This document shows positions 6,079 to 13,027 of a DNA stretch of 18,836 bases, in pieces (position 1 is the first letter of the stretch; the number at the start of each line of letters is the position of its first letter). Source of the DNA: CAZOJJ01 sp964580105 (GTDB lineage: Bacteria > Bacteroidota > Rhodothermia > Rhodothermales > Rubricoccaceae). The DNA lies in NCBI GenBank assembly GCA_964580105.1, contig CAZOJJ010000053.1, positions 1 through 18,836 on the forward strand, given 5' to 3'. The notes under the pieces are model-generated. The model did not search any database, was not told the origin of the DNA, and was given only the letters and a program-made list of their open reading frames with translations. Position numbers and translations under genes: made by a program.

Positions 6079-7395
6079 TTAGCGGCGACGGCCGCGGACG
6101 CGGCCCGTCTTCATGAACCCGTCGTAGTGGCGCATGAGCAGGTGGCTCTCCACCTGCTGGAGCGTGTCCAGCGTCACGCCGACGAGGATGAGGAGGCTCG
6201 TGCCTCCGAAGAACTGGGCGAACCCGTACTGGATGCCGAACTGCGCCACGATGGCGGGCAGGATGGCCACGAACGCGATGAAGAGCGCGCCCGGCAGCGT
6301 GATCCGCGTCAGGATGTTGTCGATGAACTCGGAGGTCTGCTTACCCGGCCGGATGCCCGGGATGAAGCCGCCCTGCCGCTTCATCGTGTCGGCCATCTCC
6401 TGCGGGTTCACCGCGATGGCGGTGTAGAAGTAGGTAAAGAAGACACAGATGATGAAGAAGATGGCCGAGTACCAGAACCCGAAGATGTCGCCCGTGGCCG
6501 TGCCGACGGCGAGCCAGAAGGGGCTGTCCGGGAAGAACTGCGCGATCGTGCTCGGGATGAACATGATCGACTGGGCGAAGATGATGGGCATCACGCCCGC
6601 CGCGTTCACGCGGAGCGGGAGGTACTGCGTCGAGCCGCCGTAGACCTTCCGGCCGACGACGCGCTTGGCGTACTGCACCGGGATGCGGCGCGTCCCCTGC
6701 GTCACCAGCACGACGAAGGCCGTCACGATGAACAGCGCGCCGATCTCGATCAGGAAGATGAAGAAGTTGGACCCTTCGCGGGCGAACTCGTTGAAGAGGC
6801 TCTGCGGCAGGAAGGCGATGATGCTGATCATGATCAGCAACGAGATGCCGTTGCCGATGCCGTCCTCGGTGATCCGCTCGCCGAGCCACATCACGAAGAC
6901 CGTCCCGGCCGTGAGCACGATCATCGTCGAGAACATGAACAGCGCGTTCCCGACCACGATGGCTTCGCCGCTCGTCGCCTGCAGGTTGATGGCGTAGCCG
7001 ATGGCCTGGAGCGCCGTGATGCCGACGGTGCCGTAGCGCGTCAGCTGCGTGATCTTCCGGCGGCCCTCCTCGCCCTCGCGCTGGAGCTTCTGGAAGTAGG
7101 GCACGACGGCCCCGAGCAGCTGGATGATGATCGACGCCGTGATGTACGGCATGATGCCGAGGGCGAAGATGCCGGCCCGGAAGAAGGCGCCGCCCACGAA
7201 CAGGTTGAACAGCCCGAACAGGCCGCCCTGGTCGCCGCCCGCGTTGAGCTGTTCGAGGACGCGCGCGTCGATGCCCGGCAGGGTCACGAACGACCCGATG
7301 CGGTACACCAGCAGCAGCCCCAGCGTGTAGAGAATGCGCTGGCGCAGCTCGTGGATCTTCCAGACGTTGCGGATGCTTTCGGCTACAGAGGCCAT
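6079..7395 (-). CDS. secY: Preprotein translocase subunit SecY
   Basis: This 438-residue channel subunit of the Sec translocon sits in the cytoplasmic membrane. Ten membrane helices are expected; clear hydrophobic segments include ILYTLGLLLVYRIG, ITASIIIQLLGAVVPY, MIVLTAGTVFVMWLG, GISLLIMISIIAFL, FIFLIEIGALFIVTAFVVLV and AIFFIICVFFTYFYTAI. SecY signatures are present: GIFALGIMPYITASIIIQ, GIGNGISLLI, GFIPGIRPGKQT and the C-terminal LLILVGVTLDTLQQVESHLL followed by RHYDGFM. It is preceded by rplO and followed closely by map, the usual spc layout for this lineage. Confidence 0.98.
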   Translation of the reverse strand: MASVAESIRNVWKIHELRQRILYTLGLLLVYRIGSFVTLPGIDARVLEQLNAGGDQGGLFGLFNLFVGGAFFRAGIFALGIMPYITASIIIQLLGAVVPYFQKLQREGEEGRRKITQLTRYGTVGITALQAIGYAINLQATSGEAIVVGNALFMFSTMIVLTAGTVFVMWLGERITEDGIGNGISLLIMISIIAFLPQSLFNEFAREGSNFFIFLIEIGALFIVTAFVVLVTQGTRRIPVQYAKRVVGRKVYGGSTQYLPLRVNAAGVMPIIFAQSIMFIPSTIAQFFPDSPFWLAVGTATGDIFGFWYSAIFFIICVFFTYFYTAIAVNPQEMADTMKRQGGFIPGIRPGKQTSEFIDNILTRITLPGALFIAFVAILPAIVAQFGIQYGFAQFFGGTSLLILVGVTLDTLQQVESHLLMRHYDGFMKTGRVRGRRR

Positions 7396-7438
7396 CGTTT
7401 GGCTAGTTGGCTACTGGCCCTCGGCCCTCAGCAGCGGT

Positions 7439-7455
7439 CTCGGCCACGGGCCGAG
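7439..7455. repeat. Perfect 7-bp hairpin in rplO-secY spacer
   Basis: Positions 7439-7445 (ctcggcc) pair with 7449-7455 (ggccgag) around a 3-nt loop, within the 81-nt spacer. No U run follows on the minus strand, so a terminator is unlikely. Confidence 0.4.
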
Positions 7456-7476
7456 CGCCGGGGGCCCGGTGCCCAA

Positions 7477-7935
7477 TCATTCCACCACAGTGACCGAACC
7501 GCCGGCCGCCTCGATCTTCTCGCGGGCCGACTGCGAGAACGCGTGCGCGCTCACGTCGAGCTTGACCGAGAAGTCGCCGTCGCCGAGGATCTTGTAGCGG
7601 CCGTTCTTGCCGCCCACGCCGAGGCCCTGGAGCGTCTCGGGCGTCACGGCCGAGCCGGCCTCGATCCGCCCCTGCTCGACGAGCAGCGCGAGGCGGGAGA
7701 GGTTGACCGGGTCGTAGGCGACGCGGCCTCGGTTCTTGAAGCCGTACTTGGGCAGGCGCCGCTGGAGCGGCATCTGACCGCCCTCGAACCAGACCGGGAT
7801 CGAGGCCCCGGAGCGGCTCTTCTGGCCCTTGTGGCCCTTGGTGGCCGTGCCGCCGTGGCCGGAGCCCTGGCCGCGGCCGATGCGCTTGCGGCGCTGGGTC
7901 GAGCCCTTCGCCGGGGTGAGCTTGCTGAGGTCCAT
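7477..7935 (-). CDS. rplO: 50S ribosomal protein L15
   Basis: This 152-residue protein assembles late into the 50S central region. The N-terminal extension is the typical Gly/Arg-rich tail that penetrates rRNA (KRIGRGQGSGHGGTATKGHK, then GQKSRSG). The C-terminal globular part has LALLVEQGRIEAGSAVTPET and GRYKILGDGDFSVKLDVSAH, ending AAGGSVTVVE. The length is normal. The start MDLSKLTPAKGS fits the family. Confidence 0.97.
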   Translation of the reverse strand: MDLSKLTPAKGSTQRRKRIGRGQGSGHGGTATKGHKGQKSRSGASIPVWFEGGQMPLQRRLPKYGFKNRGRVAYDPVNLSRLALLVEQGRIEAGSAVTPETLQGLGVGGKNGRYKILGDGDFSVKLDVSAHAFSQSAREKIEAAGGSVTVVE

Positions 7936-8082
7936 GAATACGTAGAGGCTAGAGACGCCCGCGCCCGGCCGTCAGCAGGGCCGGGGCGGACTCGCAGGGA
8001 CAGAACGGGAAGATAGCGGCCGGAATGGGACCGCTCCGCCTGCCCGGGGTGCCTTTTCGGTGAAGGCGCGCCGGGCGCGGAG
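7936..8082 (-). other. rpmD-rplO spacer with possible weak promoter
   Basis: This 147-nt spacer is one of the longer gaps in the operon. It contains a 5-bp hairpin (gcctt...aaggc, about 8051-8067). On the minus strand it also contains TATCTTCCC at 8007-8015, which resembles part of the Bacteroidota -7 consensus (TAnnTTTG). No TTG box at the expected distance is evident, so a promoter is only a possibility. Confidence 0.25.
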
Positions 8083-8262
8083 TCAGGCCTCCTCGACCGC
8101 GACGAGGTGGCTCACCTTCTTGACCATCCCGCGGATCTGCGGGGTGTCGTCGTGCTCCACCGTGCGCCCGATCCGGCCGAGGCCGAGCGCCTCGATGGTG
8201 CGCTTCTGGGCCTCCGTGCGGCGGATCGTGCTGCGGGTCTGGGTGATCTTGAGCTTGGGCAT
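8083..8262 (-). CDS. rpmD: 50S ribosomal protein L30
   Basis: A 59-residue bacterial-type short L30. It shows the family pattern MPKLKITQTRSTIRRTEAQK, RTIEALGLGRIGRTVEHDDT and PQIRGMVKKVSHLVAVEE. The start at 8262 gives the conserved MPKLKITQ N-terminus. An in-frame ATG at 8283 would add seven residues (MTTDNEP) and cannot be excluded. It lies between rpsE and rplO, as in other spc operons. Confidence 0.94.
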   Translation of the reverse strand: MPKLKITQTRSTIRRTEAQKRTIEALGLGRIGRTVEHDDTPQIRGMVKKVSHLVAVEEA

Positions 8263-8336
8263 CGGTTCGTTGTCAGTGGTCATGCGTCCGTCGCCCGGGG
8301 TCGCTGATCAGCGGCCTCCGGGCTGCGGGCCACGGC

Positions 8337-8870
8337 CTACCCCTCGAATACACGCTTGACGGAGATGCCGCGCCGCTGGGCGACCTCGGCCGGGTCCTGC
8401 AGGCTCGCCAGCGCGTCCATCGTCGCGCCGACGACGTTGTGCGGGTTCGAGGAGCCCTGGCTCTTCGAGAGCACGTTGTGGATGCCGGCGCACTCCAGCA
8501 CGGCGCGGACGCCGCCGCCGGCGATGACGCCGGTTCCCGGCGTGGCCGGCTTGAGGAGGACGACGCCGGCGTCCTGGCGGCCCTTCACCGCGTGCGGGAT
8601 CGTGCCGTGCTCGGTCACCGGCACGCGGATCATGTTCTTCTTGGCGTCCTCGGTCCCCTTCGCGATGGCGTCGGCCACCTCGTTGGCCTTGCCGAGGCCC
8701 TGGCCCACGGTGCCGTTGCCGTCGCCGACGACGACGACCGCGTTGAAGGAGAACCGGCGGCCGCCCTTGACGACCTTCGCCACGCGGTTGACGGCCACCA
8801 GCCGCTCGATGAGGTTGGTCTGCTCCGACGCCTTCGCGCGCCGGCTGCGGTTGCGGTCTTGCTTCGCCAT
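8337..8870 (-). CDS. rpsE: 30S ribosomal protein S5
   Basis: This 177-residue protein sits at the back of the 30S near the mRNA entry site and acts in decoding accuracy and helicase activity with S3 and S4. The N-terminal double-stranded-RNA-binding-like domain reads LIERLVAVNRVAKVVKGGRR, FSFNAVVVVGDGNGTVGQGL, GKANEVADAI. The C-terminal domain carries VLLKPATPGTGVIAGGGVRA, VLECAGIHNVLSKSQGSSNP and HNVVGATMDAL. The length and motifs are normal for the family. Confidence 0.98.
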   Translation of the reverse strand: MAKQDRNRSRRAKASEQTNLIERLVAVNRVAKVVKGGRRFSFNAVVVVGDGNGTVGQGLGKANEVADAIAKGTEDAKKNMIRVPVTEHGTIPHAVKGRQDAGVVLLKPATPGTGVIAGGGVRAVLECAGIHNVLSKSQGSSNPHNVVGATMDALASLQDPAEVAQRRGISVKRVFEG

Positions 8871-8891
8871 GTTGCTGTCCGGTTCGAGCGG

Positions 8892-9248
8892 TTAAAACTG
8901 GAGGCCGCCGTCGCGGGCGCCCTCGGCGAGCGCGCGGACGTTGCCGTGGTAGCGGTAGCCGCCGCGGTCGAAGACGACGGCCTCGACGCCGGCCGCCTTC
9001 GCCCGCTCGGCGAGACGCTGGCCGACGGCCTTGCTCCGCTCGACCGGCGAGGCGCCGTCGAGGTCGCCTTCCCGGCTCGACGCCGCCGCGAGGGTGTGCC
9101 CCTGCGCGTCGTCGATGACCTGGGCGTAGATGTACTTGTTCGAGCGGAAGACGCTCAGGCGCGGGCGCTCAGCGGTGCCCTGCACCTTCCCGCGGATGCG
9201 GCGCCGGATGCGGGCGCGCTGGGCGGCTTTGGATGCGGTCTTGGCCAT
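8892..9248 (-). CDS. rplR: 50S ribosomal protein L18
   Basis: This 118-residue 5S rRNA-binding protein forms the central protuberance with L5 and L25. Visible features are the basic N-terminus (KAAQRARIRRRIRGKVQGTA), ERPRLSVFRSNKYIYAQVID and the C-terminal FDRGGYRYHGNVRALAEGAR followed by DGGLQF, which is the family ending. Spacing to rpsE is short (21 nt). Confidence 0.97.
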   Translation of the reverse strand: MAKTASKAAQRARIRRRIRGKVQGTAERPRLSVFRSNKYIYAQVIDDAQGHTLAAASSREGDLDGASPVERSKAVGQRLAERAKAAGVEAVVFDRGGYRYHGNVRALAEGARDGGLQF

Positions 9249-9310
9249 GGTTCGGGTGCGCTGGGGACCGGACGATTGCCGACCGTCCGGTCACGCGGTG
9301 GAGAGGAGGC

Positions 9311-9865
9311 TTAGCGGGCGGCCGTCTTGCCGGCCTTGCGGCGGACGAACTCGTCCGAGTAGCGGATGCCCTTGCCCTTGTAGGGCTCCGGCGGGCGCAG
9401 GGCGCGGATCTTCGCCGCCACCTGCCCCACGAGCTGCTTGTCGATCCCCTCGATGGTCACACGCGGGTTCTGGCCGCGGACCGTCGTGGTGGTGATCTGG
9501 ATGCCGTCGGGCGGGAGGAAGTAGATCGGGTGCGAGAAGCCGAGGGCGAGTTCGAGGATGCCGTTGTTGACCTCGGCGCGGTAGCCCACGCCGATCACCT
9601 CGAGCTCCTTCTTGAACCCCTCGGTCACGCCCTGGACGAGGTTGTTCAGGAGCGCGCGGTAGAGCCCGTGCATGGCGCGGTGCCGCTTCTGCTCGGTCGG
9701 CCGCATGACGACGAGCTCGCCGTCCTGCCGCTCCACCGTGATGTCGGGGTCCACGGCCACGCCCAGCGTGCCCTTCGGCCCCTTCACCGTGACGTAGTTG
9801 TTGTCCGCCACGTCAACCGTGACCCCATCGGGGATCGCGATCGGCATTTTTCCAATTCGGGACAT
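9311..9865 (-). CDS. rplF: 50S ribosomal protein L6
   Basis: This 184-residue protein sits near the factor-binding (sarcin-ricin) region of 23S rRNA. It has two repeated alpha/beta domains. It starts MSRIGKMPIAIPDGVTVDVA and contains TVKGPKGTLGVAVDPDI. The C-terminal signature PPEPYKGKGIRYSDEFVRRK is followed by AGKTAAR. The length is normal. The minus-strand sequence before the ATG is CCAACCACTGAGCACC, with no Shine-Dalgarno element. Confidence 0.98.
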   Translation of the reverse strand: MSRIGKMPIAIPDGVTVDVADNNYVTVKGPKGTLGVAVDPDITVERQDGELVVMRPTEQKRHRAMHGLYRALLNNLVQGVTEGFKKELEVIGVGYRAEVNNGILELALGFSHPIYFLPPDGIQITTTTVRGQNPRVTIEGIDKQLVGQVAAKIRALRPPEPYKGKGIRYSDEFVRRKAGKTAAR

Positions 9866-9896
9866 GGTGCTCAGTGGTTGGAGTCGAACGGACGGG

Positions 9897-10298
9897 TTAC
9901 GCGACGTAGGCGAGGACCTCGCCGCCGATGCCGGCGCGGCGGGCCTCCTTGTCCGTCATCACGCCCTGGCTCGTCGAGACGATGGCGACACCGAGGCCGT
10001 TCATCACGCGCGGCAGGTCGTCCGCGCCGACGTAGCGGCGGAGGCCCGGCTTGGAGACACGCTCGAGGCGCTGAATGACCGGCTGGCCGCCCCGCATGTA
10101 CTTCAGGTAGATGCGGATCAGGCCCTGCTTGCCGTCGTCGACGTTGAGGTAGTTCTTGACGTAGCCCTTGTCCATCAGGATCTGCGTCATGGCTCGCTTG
10201 AGCTTCGAGGCCGGGACGTCGACGTGGGGATGGCGGGCCTTCTGGGCGTTGCGGATCCGGGTGAGGTAATCCGCGACGGGATCGGTGACTGCGCTCAT
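9897..10298 (-). CDS. rpsH: 30S ribosomal protein S8
   Basis: This 133-residue primary binder of 16S rRNA helix 21 is also a known spc-operon translational repressor in E. coli. It starts MSAVTDPVADYLTRIRNAQK and ends with the signature GVAIVSTSQGVMTDKEARRA plus GIGGEVLAYVA. The upstream spacer (10299-10415) has two hairpin-forming elements, but neither matches an S8 site that I can recognise. Confidence 0.98.
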   Translation of the reverse strand: MSAVTDPVADYLTRIRNAQKARHPHVDVPASKLKRAMTQILMDKGYVKNYLNVDDGKQGLIRIYLKYMRGGQPVIQRLERVSKPGLRRYVGADDLPRVMNGLGVAIVSTSQGVMTDKEARRAGIGGEVLAYVA

Positions 10299-10308
10299 AC
10301 GGGTTCTT

Positions 10309-10342
10309 CGGCCAGTTTGGAGGCGGCGCCTCCACTTGGCCG
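10309..10342 (-). repeat. Hairpin immediately upstream of rpsH
   Basis: Inner arms ggaggc (10319-10324) and gcctcc (10328-10333) enclose a 3-nt loop. Outer arms cggcca (10309-10314) and tggccg (10337-10342) pair across a short internal loop. The structure ends 10 nt before the rpsH start codon, so it could mask or present the initiation region. No U tract follows. Confidence 0.55.
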
Positions 10343-10370
10343 CTAGACGGTGAGAGGTACGGGGGGGGCA

Positions 10371-10406
10371 GGGTGCCGGGTCAAGCGCACCTTGAACCCT
10401 GCACCC
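10371..10406. repeat. Imperfect inverted repeat in rpsN-rpsH spacer (GGGTTCAAG words)
   Basis: The arm at 10371-10385 (gggtgccgggtcaag) is almost exactly complementary to 10391-10406 (cttgaaccctgcaccc), with one mismatch, one extra base and a 5-nt loop. A run of eight Gs (10361-10368) lies beside it. The element begins about 10 nt after the rpsN stop on the minus strand. Confidence 0.65.
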
Positions 10407-10415
10407 GGAACGGGA

Positions 10416-10685
10416 TCACCAGCTGGCCTTGCGGACGCCGGGGATCTTGCCGCTGAGGGCCATCTCGCGGAAGACGACGCGGTTGACGCCGAACTTGCGG
10501 AGATAGCCGCGCGGGCGGCCGGTGAGGGCGCACCGGTTGTGCAGGCGGACGGGGCTGGCGTTGCGGGGGAGCTTCTGCAGCCCCTCCCAGTCGCCGGCCT
10601 CGCGCAGCTTGCGGCGCTTCTCGGCGTACTGGGCCACCATCCGGCGGCGCCGGGCTTCCTTGGCGATGAGTGCCTTGCGGGCCAT
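10416..10685 (-). CDS. rpsN: 30S ribosomal protein S14
   Basis: This 89-residue head protein of the 30S is near the A site. It starts MARKALIAKEARRRRMVAQY and ends CALTGRPRGYLRKFGVNRVV plus FREMALSGKIPGVRKASW. It is the long form without the CxxC...CxxC zinc ribbon (one Cys only), about the same length as the E. coli protein. The start at 10685 is chosen because MARKA is the family N-terminus; a longer overlapping upstream frame is a shadow of rplE. Confidence 0.97.
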   Translation of the reverse strand: MARKALIAKEARRRRMVAQYAEKRRKLREAGDWEGLQKLPRNASPVRLHNRCALTGRPRGYLRKFGVNRVVFREMALSGKIPGVRKASW

Positions 10686-10714
10686 GGTCTCGGGTCGGTA
10701 GAGTCGGGGTTCGG

Positions 10715-11293
10715 TTACGCGGCCGCCTCGGCCTCCTCGCCGCGGCGGACGAAGGGCATGCCGAGCGCCTTCAGCAGCGCGTAGGCCTCCTCGTCGGTCT
10801 CTGCGGTCGTCACGAACGTAACGTCGAGGCCGGAGACGCGGTCGATCTTGTCGATGTCGATCTCGGGGAAGATGATCTGCTCCTTGATGCCGAGCGTGTA
10901 GTTGCCCCGGCCGTCGAAGGAGCGGTCGGAGACGCCCCGGAAGTCGCGCACGCGCGGGAGGGCCAGCGTGATCAGCCGGTCGACGAACTCCCACATGATG
11001 TCGCCGCGGAGCGTCACGGCCACGCCGACGGGCATGCCGTCGCGGATCTTGAAGTTCGAGATCGACTTGCGCGCCTGGCGCACGGACGGCTGCTGGCCGG
11101 TGATCTTGCGGATCTCTTCGACGGCGTCGTCGAGAACCTTCTTGTTGGCTGCCGCCTCGCCGACGCCCTTGTTGACGGCGACCTTGACGAGGCGGGGCAC
11201 CTGCATCACGTTGTCGTACCCGAACTGCTGCATGAGCGCGGGGACGATCTCGGTGCGGTAGCGCTCCTTGAAGCGGGGCGTGTAGTTCTCCAT
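10715..11293 (-). CDS. rplE: 50S ribosomal protein L5
   Basis: This 192-residue 5S rRNA-binding protein of the central protuberance touches the P-site tRNA and S13. It has YRTEIVPALMQQFGYDNVMQ, the signature VPRLVKVAVNKGVGEA and the conserved C-terminal part DVTFVTTAETDEEAYALLKA plus LGMPFVRR. A short acidic tail (GEEAEAAA) extends past the usual end near residue 184. The start codon is preceded on the minus strand by ten consecutive Cs and GATC, an unusual leader. Confidence 0.97.
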   Translation of the reverse strand: MENYTPRFKERYRTEIVPALMQQFGYDNVMQVPRLVKVAVNKGVGEAAANKKVLDDAVEEIRKITGQQPSVRQARKSISNFKIRDGMPVGVAVTLRGDIMWEFVDRLITLALPRVRDFRGVSDRSFDGRGNYTLGIKEQIIFPEIDIDKIDRVSGLDVTFVTTAETDEEAYALLKALGMPFVRRGEEAEAAA

Positions 11294-11502
11294 GATCGGG
11301 GGGGGGGTGGTCGTCGAGCGGGCCGTTCGGGGAGCGGGGCTCCGCCGGGGGCGGGCCGCCTCGTGGACGGGGTGGGGCGAGCCCGGAAGGTTACGAAGCG
11401 CGGCGGCCGGGCGGGGCGAGCGGGGCGTGAATCGTTCCCGAACTCACGCCCGAGGCGGGCGCGGCCCGGCGGGCGCGGCCCGGCGGGCGCGGCCCACGCG
11501 GC
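11294..11502. other. Long GC-rich rplX-rplE spacer with 14-bp tandem repeat and 10-G run
   Basis: At 209 nt this is the longest gap in the superoperon. It includes a run of ten Gs (11298-11307, C10 in the mRNA), and a hairpin with arms 11423-11430 (gggcgtga) and 11444-11451 (tcacgccc). It also has two exact tandem copies of gcggcccggcgggc (11461-11474, 11475-11488) and a partial third. I see no gene in it. Confidence 0.7.
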
Positions 11503-11889
11503 CTAGCGGTCGAGCTCCTCGCCGGTGGTCTTGGCGTAGCGCACCCAGCGGCCCTTGCCCGTCTCCGGGTCCTCGACGCGCTTGCGGCCGACGCGCGTCG
11601 GCTCGCCGTTGCCGTCGAGCGGCAGCACGTTCGAAGCGTGGATGGGCATCTCCTTCTCGATGCGCCCACCCTGCGGGTACGTCTGGTTCGGCTTGGTGTG
11701 GCGGATGCGGACGTTGACGCCCTCGACGATGACGCGCTCGGTCTCGGGGTACACCTTGAGCACGCGGCCCGTGTAGCCCTTCGGCCGGTCCATCCCGAGC
11801 TCCTTCGCGCTCGTGATCGTCTTCGTCAGCGCGACGGTGTCGCCCTTCTTGACGTGCAGCTTCTTCTGCTTGTTCTTCGTGCGAGGCAT
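11503..11889 (-). CDS. rplX: 50S ribosomal protein L24
   Basis: This 128-residue assembly-initiator protein binds the 5' end of 23S rRNA near the tunnel exit. It starts MPRTKNKQKKLHVKKGDTVA, and the conserved middle is VIVEGVNVRIRHTKPNQTYP plus QGGRIEKEMPIHASNV. The KOW motif is atypical: between KKGDTVAL and GYTGRVLKVYPE the usual GKDKGK-type segment is replaced by TKTITSAKELGMDRPK, a longer sequence. The C-terminus is also extended (RWVRYAKTTGEELDR). The start at 11889 is used; an upstream in-frame ATG adds 20 unconserved residues from the spacer repeat. Confidence 0.95.
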   Translation of the reverse strand: MPRTKNKQKKLHVKKGDTVALTKTITSAKELGMDRPKGYTGRVLKVYPETERVIVEGVNVRIRHTKPNQTYPQGGRIEKEMPIHASNVLPLDGNGEPTRVGRKRVEDPETGKGRWVRYAKTTGEELDR

Positions 11890-11906
11890 GATCTCGATGG
11901 TTGATT

Positions 11907-11961
11907 GGTGATGGCAGATGGCAGATGGATCTCGTCCACCGCCCATCATCCATCCTCCATC
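11907..11961. repeat. GATGG-rich degenerate inverted repeat in rplN-rplX spacer
   Basis: On the plus strand the spacer carries repeated gatggca/gatgg words (about 11907-11928), followed by their approximate complements ccatcatccatcctccatc (about 11943-11961). The pairing is imperfect. The same words form a clearer hairpin in the next spacer upstream (12350-12390), suggesting a shared element type. Confidence 0.4.
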
Positions 11962-12328
11962 AAAGGACTTCGGGAGCGAGGGAGACGATGCGCATGAACT
12001 GGCGGTCGCGCAGCTCGCGGGCCACGGGCCCGAAGATGCGCGTGCCGCGCGGCTCGTCGGCGTCGTTGAGGAGGACGGCGGCGTTCTCGTCGAACCGGAT
12101 GTAGGTGCCGTCCTTGCGCCGGTACTCCTTCTTCGTGCGCACGACGACGGCCTTCGAGACGTCGCCCTTCTTCACGTTGCCGCCGGGGATCGCGTTCTTG
12201 ACCGAGACGACGATCTTGTCGCCCACGCGGGCGTAGCGGCGCTTCGAGCCGCCGAGGACGCGGATGCAGAGGACCTCCTTCGCCCCGCTGTTGTCGGCGA
12301 CGGTGAGGCGGGATTCTTGCTGGATCAT
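11960..12328 (-). CDS. rplN: 50S ribosomal protein L14
   Basis: This 122-residue protein forms inter-subunit bridges with 16S rRNA and is the docking point of the silencing factor RsfS. It starts MIQQESRLTVADNSGAKEVL, with the signature ISVKNAIPGG-like segment VVSVKNAIPGGNVKKGDVSK. It ends RIFGPVARELRDRQFMRIVS plus LAPEVL. The length is the family standard. The start at 12328 is chosen for MIQQES; upstream in-frame residues come from the spacer repeat. Confidence 0.98.
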   Translation of the reverse strand: MIQQESRLTVADNSGAKEVLCIRVLGGSKRRYARVGDKIVVSVKNAIPGGNVKKGDVSKAVVVRTKKEYRRKDGTYIRFDENAAVLLNDADEPRGTRIFGPVARELRDRQFMRIVSLAPEVL

Positions 12329-12349
12329 GACGATGTAGGATGTGCGATG

Positions 12350-12390
12350 GGTGATGGATGATGGAGCGCCTCCATCGGCCATCGGCCACC
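12350..12390. repeat. Inverted repeat in rpsQ-rplN spacer (GATGGAG hairpin)
   Basis: The inner stem is perfect: 12360-12366 (gatggag) with 12370-12376 (ctccatc), loop cgc. Outer arms, ggtgatggat (12350-12359) and atcggccacc (12381-12390), pair imperfectly. It occupies the middle of the 76-nt spacer. Confidence 0.6.
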
Positions 12391-12404
12391 GTCAATCGGA
12401 ACGG

Positions 12405-12686
12405 TTACCGGGCGCGTTCGATGATCTCGACCAGGCGCCAGCGCTTCGTCTTGGAGAGCGGGCGGGTCTCCTGGATGCGGACGGTGTCGCCCTCACCAGC
12501 GTCGTTGTTCTCGTCGTGCGCCTTCAGCTTCGTCGTCTGCTTGACGAACTTGCCGTAGATGGGGTGCTTCATCTGCCGCTCGATGGCGACGGTGATGGTC
12601 TTGTCCATCTTGGCGGAGACGACCAGGCCGACGCGCTGCTTGCGCGCGTTGCGGGCCTGGGCAGGGGTTTCGTTGACTTCAGCCAT
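12405..12686 (-). CDS. rpsQ: 30S ribosomal protein S17
   Basis: This 93-residue OB-fold protein binds the 5' domain of 16S rRNA early in assembly. It shows ARKQRVGLVVSAKMDKTITV, the signature HPIYGKFVKQTTKLKAHDEN and the end VRIQETRPLSKTKRWRLVEI. The start at 12686 (MAEVNETPAQ) is chosen because residues before it in the longer frame are encoded by the spacer and are not conserved. Confidence 0.96.
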   Translation of the reverse strand: MAEVNETPAQARNARKQRVGLVVSAKMDKTITVAIERQMKHPIYGKFVKQTTKLKAHDENNDAGEGDTVRIQETRPLSKTKRWRLVEIIERAR

Positions 12687-12787
12687 AGCGGGTACGTGGA
12701 GCGGAGCGCTTCCGTCTGCCATTCGCTTGGTGAGCCGGCACCTCACCAACTACGGGTTCGGGATCGGGCAGTGCGGGCCCGGCGGGC

Positions 12788-12991
12788 TCAGGCCTGGGCG
12801 GCCTCGGCCTGCTTCTGCTTCAGGATGGTCTTCAGCCGCGCGATGTCACGACGGATCGTGCGGAGGATGAGCGGGTTGTCGAGCCCGGTCACGGCCTTCT
12901 GGAAGGTGAGCCGGGAGAGCTCGCGCTCGTCCTCCTCGATGCGCTGCTGAATCTCCTCGACGGAGAGGTCGCGGATCTCTTGGGGCTTCAT
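12788..12991 (-). CDS. rpmC: 50S ribosomal protein L29
   Basis: This 67-residue helical-hairpin protein lies beside L23 at the tunnel exit. It starts MKPQEIRDLSVEEIQQRIEE and has the family core ELSRLTFQKAVTGLDNPLIL followed by RTIRRDIARLKTILKQ. It ends with a short Ala/Gln tail. It is separated by 36 nt from rplP and is typical in size. Confidence 0.97.
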   Translation of the reverse strand: MKPQEIRDLSVEEIQQRIEEDERELSRLTFQKAVTGLDNPLILRTIRRDIARLKTILKQKQAEAAQA

Positions 12992-13027
12992 GGCCTCGGG
13001 GGTCAGGGGGCGTCGTCGGACGCGCCG

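Noticed and set aside
5896..8016. 706-codon plus-strand open frame opposite map, secY and rplO
   Set aside because: It lies antisense to three well-recognised genes. Its Asp/Glu/Arg/His-rich composition is what the complement of GC-rich codons gives, and no domain is recognisable.
11423..11451. 8-bp hairpin between rplX and rplE as an internal terminator
   Set aside because: The sequence after the stem on the minus strand is GC-rich with no U tract, and essential genes continue immediately downstream.
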